Assembly (NCBI RefSeq): GCF_026151205.1
Contig: NC_087076.1
Coordinates: forward strand, 2,117,692 to 2,181,691
Length of the DNA: 64,000 bases
Source: Bolinopsis microptera
Taxonomy: Eukaryota; Ctenophora; Tentaculata; Lobata; Bolinopsidae
Direction of reading: 5' to 3'
This document shows positions 50,391 to 62,601 of this stretch, piece by piece. Under the pieces are notes generated by a model. It ran no database searches. It was not told the DNA's origin and saw only the letters and a program-made list of their open reading frames with translations. The stretch's first letter is position 1. Each line of letters starts with the position of its first letter. Both the position numbers and the translations under genes were made by a program.

Positions 50391-52066
50391 CTAGAACAGT
50401 TTTTGCAGTCTCCAAGCAGCTTGTAGATCGCCTTCTATTTTAATGCGCCCAGATTTGTAGACGTCCATCAGACTGTCTCTGTTCTCTATCATGGATATCA
50501 ACGTGTCCACACCCATATCAATAGTAACATCAGGATGACATGAACTGGGATTAGCAACCATAGTTTGTGTCTTGAAGTCAATGAGACACTGGCCACCATT
50601 ATCACCAGCAAGATTCAACAGAGCTACTGCATTGACATCTTCTCCCAATTTTCGAGTAAGATAAGGTTTCAATGCAAGGATCATTTCATCTATGGTGAAT
50701 TTTTCTTTTGGAGGTAGTGGATTGTGTCCTGCAAGTTTCTGGATAAAATTTATTACAGTCGAAACAGGATCGTCTGAAGAATCTTTTTTTGGTGGTGTAG
50801 CAAATTTAAAAGGGGAAAGCTCTGTGGATATAATGTCTATTCCCCACTTGTAAACTGCATTATTAATGTTCCTGGTGACAGCGTACTCCGTAAGCTTTTT
50901 CGAGCATTTAATCATGTCAGAGTTGCTTTGAGAAAAGACAGTAGGGATCGCGGTTTTGCTTGCAAGTATAACACTCTGCTCTATATCTTGTAACTCTCTA
51001 ACACCTGCAGAGTATTATTATTATATCTGACTGTAAGATTGATAAGTTATTTCTGCAGTTTGTTACATATCTTTAAGGATTTGAGATAACATTGTTATTA
51101 ACAATTAATTTTCTTTTCCTCGACTTGTGGATCATTCTCTACGCTTGCCCATGTTTCAAAGAAAAACATTTAGAAGGACAACATCTTCATGCGTAGATCT
51201 GAATGCCAAGTCCTATCTGAATTGCCAAGTATGGTAAAGTGAATTTTTTTTGCAATTCTCCAAATTCGTCTCAGTTCTACAAATAGAAAATATTAGAACC
51301 ATGATTGTAGTTTAGAAACTTACAGACAACAGGGTCTTTGACTTGATATTCAACAATAAGACCAGACTCCATAAGCACCCCGTCTTTGGAATAGTAAGTT
51401 GACGATGGAAGTAATATGTTCTGAGGGCTAAGATTCACCTCTACAGCTTGATCTGAAAATATTTTCATGAATACATGAATGCATTGGTACCATACTGATT
51501 ATAATCTAGAATGAAACTAACAGCATGTCTTCTTGCACAACCAAGTTTTCCTTGAAGATAACCAACAGGTTTTAAAAGTAAATTGAAATCATAGCAACTA
51601 AATGATTTGTAGCTTAAGTCACTAACAACATTCCTTAACGAGGATCAATCCAAGATTTGCAACCTACCAATAGCTGGAAGAACAACGTCAAAGCCAGAAT
51701 ATTTGACAGATGCAGTATGTCCAAGTCTATGTTTTACCAGGGCATTGTTTGGCTTTATACGTTTGACGCACTTCCATCCAAGCACAGGAAATAGAGATAC
51801 AAATACAACCCACATCACGCCCTCCACAAACGCTGCAGTAAACCTAAATTTATTTGATCATTTAACAAAAAAGTAAAAGTACAATCATAATTCTGGGCAA
51901 TATTTCCCTGCTTTGTATTTGAGATCAAAAACTCTATCGTCAACATATTAATGTGATAATTATATAATACAGTACGACAGATTTTGATATACCTCTGAGT
52001 ATAGGACGGACTGTCACTGTTATCATTTTCTGAGTCAGCAACTTTTTTGTAGCGATAAATTGTCAT
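50391..52066 (-). CDS. STOML1: stomatin-like protein 1 (SPFH + SCP2 domains), four exons
   Basis: Exons 51993-52066, 51668-51843, 51324-51452 and 50391-51004 join in phase to 330 residues. After a short polar N-terminus, exon 2 gives a hydrophobic hairpin (GVMWVVFVSLFPVLGWKC) and the start of an SPFH domain (RIKPNNALVKHRLG). Exon 3 continues it (YYSKDGVLMESGLIVEYQV, DPVV). Exon 4 completes it with an RELQDIEQ helix and GIDIISTEL. The same exon holds a C-terminal SCP2 sterol-carrier domain (about 220-330: EMILALKPYLTRKL ... GQCLIDFKTQ ... SGRIKIEGDLQAAWRLQKLF). The SPFH-SCP2 order is diagnostic of STOML1, a late-endosomal protein implicated in cholesterol transfer and acid-sensing channel regulation. 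Family length is about 390, so the N-terminus is shorter here. Confidence 0.9.
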
Positions 52067-52416
52067 TCTGAGTATGATTTTATAATAATTATAACAATAA
52101 TAAGAGTGTTTACCTAATTATACTTTTCACTTCTATATAAGTTAATAAAACGTCTCTTAGCAACATGGGGATTACACCTAAGATGTTCATTGTGCTTTTC
52201 TTTATTAACAACATAATTTTTTCCCTAAATTGTTCCATAAACTTCATTCCAAACATTCCAAAAATAACTATCATTAACAAAACTTTTTTAAATAATCTCT
52301 TTCTTAAATCCTTCTAATTCAACTTTTGAGCTTACATTACAAAAAATCCATATTATCATTTGTGAGCTCTGTTATCAGTACAGTTTATTAGTTGTAAGAG
52401 TGTTAAGGGGGGCCCG

Positions 52417-52500
52417 ATGGCTACCTTTTACCAAGATGCAGTGAAACAGATCGGAACAGCAGAGGCAGTTTTTCATTCTTTGTATAAGAAGATGGTTTGA
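52417..52500 (+). CDS. possible isolated coding exon, unrecognised
   Basis: ATG opens a 27-codon frame (MATFYQDAVKQIGTAEAVF, then a basic end) with better codon texture than its AT-rich surroundings. GATG/GTTTGA could act as a donor near its end. No continuation is found: the next 2 kb is transposon. It could be a first exon cut off by insertions, or chance. Confidence 0.2.
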   Translation: MATFYQDAVKQIGTAEAVFHSLYKKMV

Positions 52501-52774
52501 AAAGATCATGTTGATTTGATATTTACAAATGGAGGAACGAAAAAGGAACTGTCATCGGTTTTGTTCAAAATTGTCAATTGTTCACTAGATTATAAATATT
52601 CAAACAATATACACATAATATAGCAATGACCCTATATAAAAATTCTGTAAAAATGTTACAAATTTAAAAACTGAGGTAAAAATAAAACCCTTTGTACTCA
52701 TATATAAAATCCACTAAATCACATCACAACAAAAAGCAGTTAAGACCCCCATCGAACAAGCACTCCATGACCTT

Positions 52775-54472
52775 TTAGGGTTTAAGAGTGTTGATCAGGT
52801 TAAGGTCCAAATCACTTATTGCCGTGGGTGGAAGGGTTCTGGTACCTCTGTACCCCCTGATAGAGATTATACAGGTTCTGATTAGATCAAAACGCAGTCT
52901 GCGTCTGACAAATGACATCACATCACAATACCGTTGGCCTTTCTTTAGGCTGATCTTTTCAGCGAGATGTTTTAGGAACTGTGAAGCCTCAGTTGCCATT
53001 CCTCCTGTAGTACTGAACACCAGTGGTGTGAAGGTAGCCGTTTCAACATTGAGGACTCTGTCATTGTACTCACGTTTTTTGCTTTTCTCGTGAGATTGGT
53101 ACATCTGTGAGATGCTCTTGTCACTGTTGGACTGGGCTTGAGGGTGAAGTACCCTTACATCTGTGAATGCCCTGTCCAGCGGCGACCAAAACGATCTCGC
53201 ACTGATGTCCAGTCTTGCACCATCCTGTCTATTTGTTCCATTAGATAGTTCAAGTGTGTGAGGAACGGAAAGAAGCTGGGGTTCTGTTTCAACGTCTTTG
53301 CAAACAGTGGTTAGGAGTTCAGCTATTGTATCTCTTAGTGAATTGTGTCTAAGTGAAACGTAGCCTCCGATTTTGCAGGTTAGAGTATGGTTGATATGAT
53401 TTTGATTTCCACATACACATAGGGGACTTCTGTTAGCTGTAGACAGTGTAAGATTATATCTGAGTGAGAGGGCATCAAAGAATTCTTGTTTGTTAAGGAC
53501 GTACCCACATGCTTTTAGAGGGAGTGTGGATAACCAAATGGATGCTCCTTTTTCACTAAGGAGTTCTAATTGCCTTTGTGTTGATGGGGATACCTCATTC
53601 ATAATAGTTTCACGCTGGTGTTTGTAAAGCTCTTCCTTACGCTTCTTTACTTCACTTATGATGTCATGCTGCAGTTCTCCGTTTGGTTGGAAAGTAGTAA
53701 GCTGTTGAAAAACTGCTTCTATGAGCTGTTTTGTAGCATTTACTGAGTTAGTGTACTACATCTCTGCTGTTGATGTGCAGTCTGGAATGCTCAGCCCGCC
53801 CATTCTTGCAGGAAGTGAAGCTATTTTTCTGATTTGATCAGGCACAAAACTTTTGCCCATAATGGCTGGTATAAAGTCTTCCTTGACACAATATTCCAAG
53901 AGTTTCAGATGGTCGGAAATCCCTGGGGTTGTACGGCAAACAAAATTCCATCTTTTGGAGGTTTCGTAGATGAAAGCGGAGTAGGCTAGCTGGGGTTCGT
54001 TTGCAGCTATTTCGACGAGTCCGAGAATGTCTGCTTTCCAACTTTCGGTCTCCTTTAGTATGAACTCTTTTACCCCTTCTTCTGATCCAATATATGACCC
54101 AAGATAACGGTGGCCTTTGGTAGTGATCTGAACATCTGGAAAGAGTTCCTTAGCTTTGGTTGCATGCTCTGGTTTCACTATCAACCATGTCTTGCTGGGT
54201 TTTGGGTAATACCCATACATGGGACCATGATCTTTAAGGTCCTCCCACCATTTCGTGAGTTGATCAAGTTTACCCCCTGCTGCAGAGTCGTCAGCATACC
54301 AAACTTGTTTGGGATAAGTGTTGAGTTCCCTGTCTGATTCTAGTTCTGTTTCAGGTTCTGTCTGTTTAACCTGAACTTCTCTGAGCAGAGGCATTAAGCT
54401 CAGTGCATACCATCCGAGTGCACAGGTATCTCCCTGTGTAGTTCCTCCCTGTGTAGTTCCTTCCTTGTTCAC
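52775..54472 (-). mobile_element. 5'-truncated retroelement reverse transcriptase with C-terminal nuclease-like region
   Basis: One continuous frame of about 566 codons has a single in-frame TAG at 53756-53758. Upstream it reads GDTCALGWYALSLMPLL, then the catalytic QVWYADDSAAGGKL and SKTWLIVK, and ends GGLSIPDCTSTAEM. Downstream it has a Cys/His patch (LCVCGNQNHINHTLTCK) and DGARLDISARSFWSPLDRAF with TDVRVLHP. This resembles a PD-(D/E)xK-type nuclease core, as in elements with a C-terminal endonuclease. A 15-bp tandem duplication lies at the 5' edge (GGTTQ twice). A stop lies just upstream of the frame, so the 5' part is lost. The family is not assigned. Confidence 0.75.
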
Positions 54473-55227
54473 TAGATTTGATTAAGTTGCTGAAAAATCG
54501 ATGTTTAGAAGTAGATTCGTTGCAATCAAAAAAGGCGCATGTTATATCTCTGCCGAAAACACACTCCCGAAATTGCGCGCATTGCTGTAACTTTTTTCAA
54601 ACTTCATGAATCGAGATGAATCAATTTGCAATGTATCCAGAGTTGATATATGCACTTATCAGGAAAACAACAATTTCAGGAAAACAACAATTTTATTTAG
54701 TATCAGTTACAGCAAACAAAAAATATATTTTATATAATATAATATAACTAGGACGAACTTTAGTTTAGAAATCTTGGGGGACTTGGAGTAGCAAGAGATT
54801 GACTAGAAGGTATATACCTTTTACCAAAAACGTCGAAAAGAATCCTGGGTGATACAGGATCGGAGAGTACAGACCATAAAGTTTACGCACCCACCTTTGC
54901 CTCCAGAATTCTTGGTTGGTTGAAAATGTATGCTAACTTGGTCGTTTATACTCCAAGTCCCTTTGTTAAAAGAAGTAATATTATGTACGTCTGGAGTTAA
55001 CTTCATTCAATAATAACAATATCAATATAGTCAATATCAATATCAGACTAAACTATCGAATAAATTATCAAATATTATTTGTTAATTCGATCTGAATAAA
55101 AATTTAGTTAAGTTAAGATATTAAATAATTAAAAACATTACAACAAGTGGTTAAAAACGCCCAAAATTGATCTGAGAGCTTTTCAGTCTATAATACAATC
55201 AGTGTGTGCTGCTGCGATTAGAATAGA
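54473..55227. other. region between two retroelement copies, no gene seen
   Basis: AT-rich. It includes a short duplicated CAGGAAAACAACAATTT. It probably contains the 3' tail of the LINE that ends at about 55.2 kb. Confidence 0.5.
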
Positions 55228-58200
55228 TTACTGCAATTTAAAATTGTTTGGATTCCAAGTATCTTTTAAATCAGCAGCCTGTACTTGTAATAATAGTGCC
55301 TTGGTTCTCAATTTTATCAAGTTAATGGAAGTTTCTAGGCAATTGCTTGAGGTTAGAATTTTTTTATGAACAGTGTTCCAAAGCTTGGCTGCAGTGAACA
55401 AAAAAGTATTTGATTTATTAAGAAGAATAACCGTTAAACTCGTTGTACGGTTTGAAATGTTGATGGCCTCATAAAGGGAGTATGGGCAGTGGTACTTGAT
55501 AATCTTAGAGAATTCTGAAATGCAATGGTACTTGAACAAGTTTTGAACTGTAAGAATTTTTAGTCTATTAAAAATGGGTTTTGTATGCTCCTTTTCAAAA
55601 TGTTTATGGCCTAATCTTTGCATACCATATGGTCTAGTTCTTGCACATGTTGATTGTTTATCTAGATATGAGTCGAGATCTCCAAAAAGGATCCTTATAC
55701 AGTGCTTCTGAGTGATAAAAAGACTGTCATTGGACCGTTCCTTGATGACAACACCCCAAACACTTATACCATAACTGAGATGTGATTCAAAAAGAGCATT
55801 ATATATTTTCAAGTATAGTTCAGCAGGTATAGAGTGCCGGATTCTACAGATTGCACCAGTCATGGTCCGCAGCTTTTTACGGATGTAGTGCATGTGGGCA
55901 ATCCAGTTTAGCTTACTATCTATAACAACACCTAAGAATTTGGTATCCTTGACTTTAGTGATAACCTTACCATCGATGAATATTGATCTAGATTCATCTA
56001 GCAGGTTAGCAAATGGTCTAGTCCGCGCACAGGTGTCATCATATTCAGAGGCAGGTTTAAAATGTATGTAGCAGCATTTGGACATGTTGATATGAAGTAG
56101 ATTACATTTCATGTAAATCGAGACATGTTTAAGTATTAAGTTGGCTTTTTTATATGTTGCTTCTCTAGATGGTCCTGATATGAAGATATTAGTGTCATCA
56201 GCATAAAGTACAAATTTCACCTCACTGTCTGAAAAACAGTTTACTATATCGTTCATATACAGTAGGAAGAGTAGTGGCCCAAGAATTGACCCTTGTGGTA
56301 CTCCAAATTTCACGTCCATTGTTACTGATGGTACATCGTTATACATAACATACTGCTTTCTGTCATGTTAGTCAAATAGCTTTTAAGTAAGGTAAGTGCT
56401 GAACCCCTAATACCGTAGGAATTTAACTTGCTTAGAAGAATATTGTGATCAAGGGTGTCAAAGGCTTTGCTCAAGTCAATGAATATGCCCAATACATGTT
56501 TATTGCTAGCCAGAGACTTTGTAACGGAGTCTATAGATTTGTGTAGAGCATGAGTGGTAGAATGGCCTTTTCTAAATCCAAACTGTGAGTCTGTTAGTAC
56601 ACCTTTAGATGTGAAGAAATTATAAAGGCGTTTGTAAATGATCTTCTCAAAGATTTTTCCAAATAAAGGTAATATTGATACAGGCCGATAATTTTCAATG
56701 CATTCCTTATTGTCTTTCTTGTAAATAGGAATAACTTTACCCGTTTTAAATATACTTGGGAATGTACCACTTTGTATACATGTGTTGTAAAGCCTGGCCA
56801 AGGTACCAGCAATGAGCTTTGCCGATTTTTTTACAACGATTATAGGTATGTCACTCGCCTTGCCATTTTGAAAATCTCTGATGACCTCGACAATCTCGTC
56901 TTCATTAGTTTCTTCTAGGTATATGGAGTCAGATACTGAATTAGACATGAACTGAGCAAATGATTCTACTGGTTCCAGAGAAATACTATTGTTTGACAAT
57001 ACATTTTTATTGAGATTACTTGCAAGAGATGTAAAATATTCACAAAATTTGTTAGCAATTATTCGTCTGCAAGTAACTCTCTGGCCATCTATGACAAAAT
57101 CGTCCTTACATCTAGACAAATTTTTACCACGGAGTTCATTTATAACTTCCCAAGTCTTTTTCGAATTCATGCTGTACTTCTCGAATTTTTGAGTATAGCA
57201 CATAGCCTTTGCCATATTTATTGACCTTTTGAGAAACTTGTCGAATTCCTTGTAGTAGATGTGCTTGTTTGGGTCCCCGTCAGGTAGTTTTAATGTACAA
57301 GTCTTCTTCCATTCGAAATACAACCTAGCTTTCTTATCGATGGAATTAATTAGGCCCTGGGTAATCCAAGGGTTGGTTATGCTGTTACGTTTAGTGGTTC
57401 TAGGAGTTAGAAGTTTGCAAGACAAATCTATCTTTTCTTGAAATAACTGCATGAAAGAATCAAATGTGTTACAGCTGTGGTGGAACCTATCTACATCGTT
57501 TTCTATTTCAAGACAGAGCTTTTCTAAGTTAGCATTACTATAGTCGTAGTGTATAGTAATTTTGTCTGATGAATCAGGTGTTGGCACAGAGTCAGGGGAA
57601 AGTTCAATAAGAGTGAATATAGGGTGATGGTGGGAGATCTTGTCAGATATCACACCAGAAATAAGGGTTTGATCTACTACATTGGTATGGATATTGTCAA
57701 TACAGGTCCTGGAACAGCCAGGCATTTGGTGAGTTGGTACTGATATGGTTGGTATGAAGCCGTTGTTGAATATTATTTCTTGGAATTTGTCCTCTGATGG
57801 AGATGGGTCCTTCAACATGTTTATATTGAAATCACCAAGAATATATACTTTTTTGCCATTCAGTTTTGAGAGAATACATTCATATGCTTCGTTGAACAGT
57901 TCAAGTGATGCGTTTGGGGGACGGTATATAACCCCTACAACAGTTGGGTCTTGCAAGCTAGTGATGGATACGAACAGTGATTCTATGTGTTCATTACAGA
58001 GAGATAAGCCAGGGATTTTGTTAAAGTTAAAGGAGTTGTGCAGGTAAAGACACACTCCTGATCCTTTACCCTTGAACTGGTTTTTCTTTTGACAAAAATA
58101 ACGTGATTGGTAACAGGAGGAGTATCCGTTAAGCTGATACAGAGTTCCATTTTCGGGATTAGTATTTGTTTCTGCAAGACCGATAACAGAGAATTTGTGG

Positions 58201-58637
58201 TCGATACAAGACAGCTCAACTGCAAAGTTGTCAAAGTTTGATGCATTTCCATCAATATTTAGGAATAATTTGGACAAATATTTAGCTGAATTTTTAGGTA
58301 GGACGGTAGCATTCAACTCAGTTATGGAGAATGTTTTGCAATTTTCAAGAATCTTTGAGCTATTGTAGATAGATTCAATATAATTAACTGGCTCATCATC
58401 AATGAGGCCATTGTTTGCAAAGTGTGGAGCTTGGTAGAAAGGGTTGTACCGTACAATATCATTGGCATCAGTGCATATTTTGCAGTATGTTGCATCTCGA
58501 AATTTGGTTATGTTATCATCAGTTTTACATTTTTTGTGCATTATTTTGTCGCACATCTGACAAATCAAAAATGGATGTCCAGCACGCACAGGTCTATTGC
58601 AACAGCAGCAGATTTCGCATATCAGTTTGACTACCAT
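55228..58637 (-). pseudogene. LINE ORF2: zinc finger, APE endonuclease, reverse transcriptase (frameshifted)
   Basis: The first 60 residues form a Cys/His-rich finger (CEICCCCNRP, CQMCDKIMHKKC, YCKIC), PHD-like. The endonuclease shows LAETNTNPENG, GVIYRPPN, YILGDFNINML and SHHHPIFTLI. The reverse transcriptase shows NYRPVSILP, FGFRKGHSTTHAL, GIFIDLSKAFDTLDH, FGVPQGSILGPLLF and the catalytic FVLYADDTNI. It continues through FLGVVIDSKLNW. The frame slips at 56322-56346, just before the FGVPQGS block, so the catalytic palm is split between two frames. The start overlaps the ORF1 stop as ATGGTAG. Confidence 0.88.
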
Positions 58638-59438
58638 GACTGGATTACAGATCTACGAGAACGTGGGGAAAATCTATTTTGGGCCTTGGTAACATCACTG
58701 AACAACCTCCCATCAACGGGGCTACCTAGAATCTTATGGGCAATTGCCCGGGAGAGTTTGAAGATACCGCTTGACCCCAGGTGGATTGGGTCATCCGGCT
58801 TCTTGTACCTATAAAACTGTTTGTTCAGTAGACCCTCCTCATCGACAAAACTATCAAAATCTAAATTTCCTATTCTAGCATTGGTATTACAGTACCCAAA
58901 CAGTATACTATTAAACTCCATGGCTCTCTCATTTAGCCAGGAGGACCTAGTTGGTAGGATTGGTGAAACTATAACTTTAGAGTAAGGACAAATTTCACAA
59001 ATATTCGTGAGCTTCTTCGTCAGCTCATTAGCCCAGTGTTTAACATCACCCCCTCCCCTCTTAATATTATTTACACCACAGTGTACTACAACATTCTTAT
59101 ATCCTACACAAAGGGCAGGGTCTAACTGATCTATTGTGAAGCATTCAAGTCTTTTTCCAGGCAGTTTGTGACCGAATGTCCCTTTTCCAGCACCAAATCG
59201 GAGGAACCGGGTATTTGAGTCACCAATAATCAATGTTGCATTGCTACTGCTGCTCACGTAGCGGAACGTTTTACTGAATCTCACGTCCCTCCTTTCACTG
59301 CTCTTATCTATTCTGTGGTCCCAGAGGAACTGAGACTGCTTGCTCATGATATATAGACTGCGTCCCTCTATTGTCTCAATGACTTCCCCACTTTCTGATC
59401 CTTTCATTGAGAACTTAACTGAACACTGGCTTCCTAAC
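58631..59438 (-). pseudogene. LINE ORF1, 3' part: end of AlkB-like domain and SGNH hydrolase
   Basis: The first ~60 residues complete an AlkB-type domain begun at 60.1-60.3 kb. They include FLWDHRID (distal iron-binding His) and RDVRFSKTFRYV, which corresponds to the RxNxTxR 2-oxoglutarate-binding segment. The SGNH part follows with IIGDSNTR (block I), VVVHCGVNNIKRGG (block III) and PDDPIHLGSSGIFKLS (block V with the Asp/His pair). SGNH esterase domains are known in ORF1 of CR1-like LINEs. The frame ends in a TAG that overlaps the ORF2 ATG. Confidence 0.8.
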
Positions 59439-60121
59439 CCCAGTGACATAAAGTGAGGAATCTAAGAATCTAATTCCTAGCCATATTAATTTCCATAGCC
59501 ACGCCGACTAATTTTTGTCAACAAAATTATTAAATCAACTTTAAAATAGTCGCTCTCGGTTGTTACACACTGTAACGCCGCGCACTGTACTTTAATTCTA
59601 TATTTATCTGAGAAGATGTTCGAATCGAGCGCAAATGCCAGATTCCTGTCAGGATCCTAGTTCTTGCGCTTAACTTGCGCGTTACCAAATAATCCAAGAT
59701 ATTTCTGTCAGGATCCAAGATTTTCCTACTACCAGTATGGTAGTATGGACTGTTTGGTAGTATGGTAGTATGGTAGTTGCAGGAACGCGCGAAGACCTAT
59801 ATGTAAATATTACTAAAGCGTACATGGAATCGTATCCTAGTCGGTTAATCCGTCGGTACTATACTAGCAGATCGCGAGTTCGAGACCCGGAAAGGAATTT
59901 TTTCACAATCTTTTGGCAATTATGAATAACTATACTAATGAATTAATAACTATACTAATGAATAACTAAACCTCTGTAATATAACTAGCAAAGTAAAATG
60001 AAATCGTTATCCGGCCGCGGAGCGGCCGAAAAATTTATGGTAGTCGTTTTAAAAACATATGGTAGCCGTTTTTTCTTTCCAGACTGGATTCCTAGTCCCT
60101 TTTTAAATTTATGTCACTGGG
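59439..60121. mobile_element. 0.68-kb non-autonomous DNA transposon inserted in LINE ORF1
   Basis: Terminal inverted repeats CCCAGTGACATAAA (59439-59452) and TTTATGTCACTGGG (60108-60121) are flanked by an 8-bp direct duplication, TTCCTAAC (59431-59438 and 60122-60129). An 8-bp duplication with CAGTG-type ends fits the hAT superfamily. There is no transposase. Inside are GTCAGGATCC near-repeats, a TAGTATGG microsatellite (about 59737-59774), and a tRNA-like stretch at about 59835-59898 whose GCGAGTTCGAGACCCGG resembles a pol III B box. Confidence 0.88.
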
Positions 60122-61280
60122 TTCCTAACGATACAGTGAAAATCGAACTATCATGCACAAGCGAGTTCTCGTTATCCGAGTGTTTAGGGAGAAAACTGCT
60201 CTCATCATTGTACCGGTTGATCAGGCATTGATTAATAACTGTTTCAGGGCAAAGCTTCTTTATCCTTGAGGCAAGTTCAGCAAGAACTTCAGGCAGGTCT
60301 TCTGATATGGGCTTAGCAGCTTTTGCCCCGGGGTAATCATATCGTTCACCAAAGCTTATAACTCCATGCCCGTTTTCTGTGTTCTTGACAAAATCATCGT
60401 TCTGTTGAGCAAGGAAATCTAATAGCTGAGAGTTCAAGGTTGTATCAATGAATTCTGGTAAATAAGACATGATGTGCTTAGACTTAGGGTCGTCTGCACT
60501 TGAAGGCTTCTGTGCATCTAGCAGGAGCTGTTCATGGTCTGTTTCACAGGCTGCTGGTGGCCCTATGATAAAAGGAGGCATGGGCAGGTCAGGAGTGGAT
60601 ACGTTTGAGGATCTGCTGTTTTTGAAACAGTTAATATCAACTTTGAGCTCAGCAAGCTTGGTGTTTATGGAGTCAAGAGTCCTAAGGTGGCTATCATTGT
60701 CTTTCAAGTTTTTAATGGATGTTTGAATATCTTCTAAGGACTTGTGTATAGAGCTTTCGTTAGAAGTAGTATGACCCATTGGAATGCTGGAGGGGGCTGA
60801 CAAATAAGAAGGGGACTTAACCTCGTGGTCACATCTCTTGCCACTTATTACAGCACAGACATTTTCTGCAAGGCCAAGCAGGGATAGTAGACCCTCTGCT
60901 AAGGTGAGTTTTTTAAGAGATGGGCAGCTCTTAACCATAGATGGCGTTATGATTGCAAATTTGTTCACATCAAGTTTTAGAATGTTACAGATGTTGAGCT
61001 TAATGATATCTACCTCTGAGCGCAGGCTCTGCGAGTGAGTCAACAGGAAGTTGTCAAGGGGGGTAGACCCTGAGAAGAAACTAAGGAGGCTGCTACAATC
61101 TTTATTTTCCTCTGATTCGTGGTATTCTGAAAGAATTATATTTTCAACATCCTTCAGTACTTCGTCAATTTCCACCATAATGGTAGGAGTCGTGGGTGCA
61201 GGTGTAGTCTGATCCGGAACCGTAGTAGTTGAAGTCTGGTCCGGAGCAGATTGAGAAGAGTCAGTGGGTGTATCGTTCAT
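60122..61280 (-). pseudogene. LINE ORF1, 5' part: linker, coiled coil and start of AlkB-like dioxygenase
   Basis: It reads from MNDTPTDSSQ through a Thr/Pro-rich region, a helical/coiled segment (SLEDIQTSIKNLKDN ... INTKLAELKVDI) and then an AlkB-like part: ISFGERYDYPGA, CLINRYNDESSFLPKHSDNE (HxD iron ligands) and IFTVSLG. The downstream half is displaced by the inserted transposon, which falls between the HxD and the distal His. An upstream in-frame Met near 61400 is possible but less likely as the start. The fusion of AlkB to SGNH in a LINE ORF1 is unusual in my experience. Confidence 0.75.
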
Positions 61281-61900
61281 GGCGTAGAAGCAATTGGGGG
61301 TACCAGGCAATCCAGGGGGCACCTTCACGTCCAACCAGCACACTCCCTGGAAAGAAAGAAAAGCAGATAGCAATTTCAAATGTTCCGTTGTGGAAAACAA
61401 TGAAAGTGTATTTAAACTGGATTAGTCAAAATGATTCAAAAGATTGAAAAATTGAACAGACTGACGGACTACGACACATGGGACAAGAGAGTTTGTTGTT
61501 TGGGGACCGGTTTTTTATACCCGGCCAATGTTTACAAAATAATATAATACATAACAATATAATTTTATTTAATATGCGTGAATATGAAAATTGAAAATGT
61601 TGATTACGTCTATTCATTAAAAACAAAAACAGAAACTTTAAAAATTAAAACTTGTATATCATGATTTATTATCATATAGTGACAAATAATTTGATTTGAT
61701 ACGACAGATGATCACACGCACTGTTTTATAAGCTACTTGAGGTTAAAACAAAAAAGAATAACTGAGCCCATGTCTTATCAGCACCTGCTAGCGCTATCTA
61801 TATGATGCTATTAATATGACAGTGAATGGGCAGTGAAAAAAGTGGCATATGGTTGATAGTGACTAGTGTGCTAACCGTCTGGTTTTATTTATTCCTTAGT
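61281..61900. other. region upstream of the LINE
   Basis: Contains the LINE 5' UTR and AT-rich sequence. No gene is recognised. Confidence 0.4.
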
Positions 61901-62558
61901 TTATTCTCGGTAGTTGATTTGTTGTGTGCCTGATCTTGTCGATTTACGTAGCCCGGGTAAATTATGTAACAGAAAAGGTGGCCATTCTTCATCGTTTCCT
62001 GAGCTTTGTAGTTCTATCATTACACGCTTCGCTGATTTCTTATATATGCTTATTGAGAAAATGCTAGATGGGCAAGTTATGCGACTAATATTGTGCTCGG
62101 TAATAGCTAATATAGGACCTTTATACAGAACACTAGCGCGTAGATCTGGTTGAGAGAACGTTGTTAGCCAGTCGATATTGTCGTCATAAGACGTGCCATA
62201 CTTTGGTATATCGGGAGGAAATAAGTCTTTTATCGACGACGGCAGAAGGCCAGGCATGTAAGTTATCTTGTGCATCAGAGTCAGAGCATTTTTTATGATG
62301 ACCCCGTGTACAGATAATATTTCGTACTCTTTAAACGTAGTTTTAGTATGATCCGGAAGCTTACCGTCCTTGTAATAGTAATTCACGTAGCCCGGCATAA
62401 CTGCTCGTATTCCCTGCTTTTGTTTAGTGAACAGTGATTCAATATGGGATTTTGCAGCAAAGCCCCAAACTAGTGAACAGAAATTTAAGTGAGATTGTAC
62501 AAAACTTTGGAAGATCTGTAAGCGTGCTTTGATTGGTAATTTGCGTTTTATTTTTATT

Positions 62559-62601
<43 letters not shown>

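Larger units (their letters stand above)
55228..61280 (-). mobile_element. near full-length CR1/jockey-like LINE (two ORFs), interrupted by a DNA transposon
   Basis: ORF1 begins about 61280 and ORF2 ends at 55228. ORF1 is split by the element at 59439-60121. ORF2 has one frameshift near 56340. The order ORF1 with SGNH hydrolase, then zinc finger, APE endonuclease and RT, is that of CR1/L2-type non-LTR elements. The copy is inactive because of the insertion and frameshift, although the domains are otherwise well preserved. Confidence 0.85.

Noticed and set aside
59835-59898. tRNA gene
   Set aside because: A B-box-like GAGTTCGAGACCCGG and a weak A-box-like region are present, but I cannot fold a full cloverleaf with an acceptor stem. 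At best it is a tRNA-derived SINE relic.
62554-62596. Poly-lysine C-terminus of the LINE fragment
   Set aside because: It is translation of a 36-bp homopolymer inserted in the fragment. The LINE sequence resumes on the other side.
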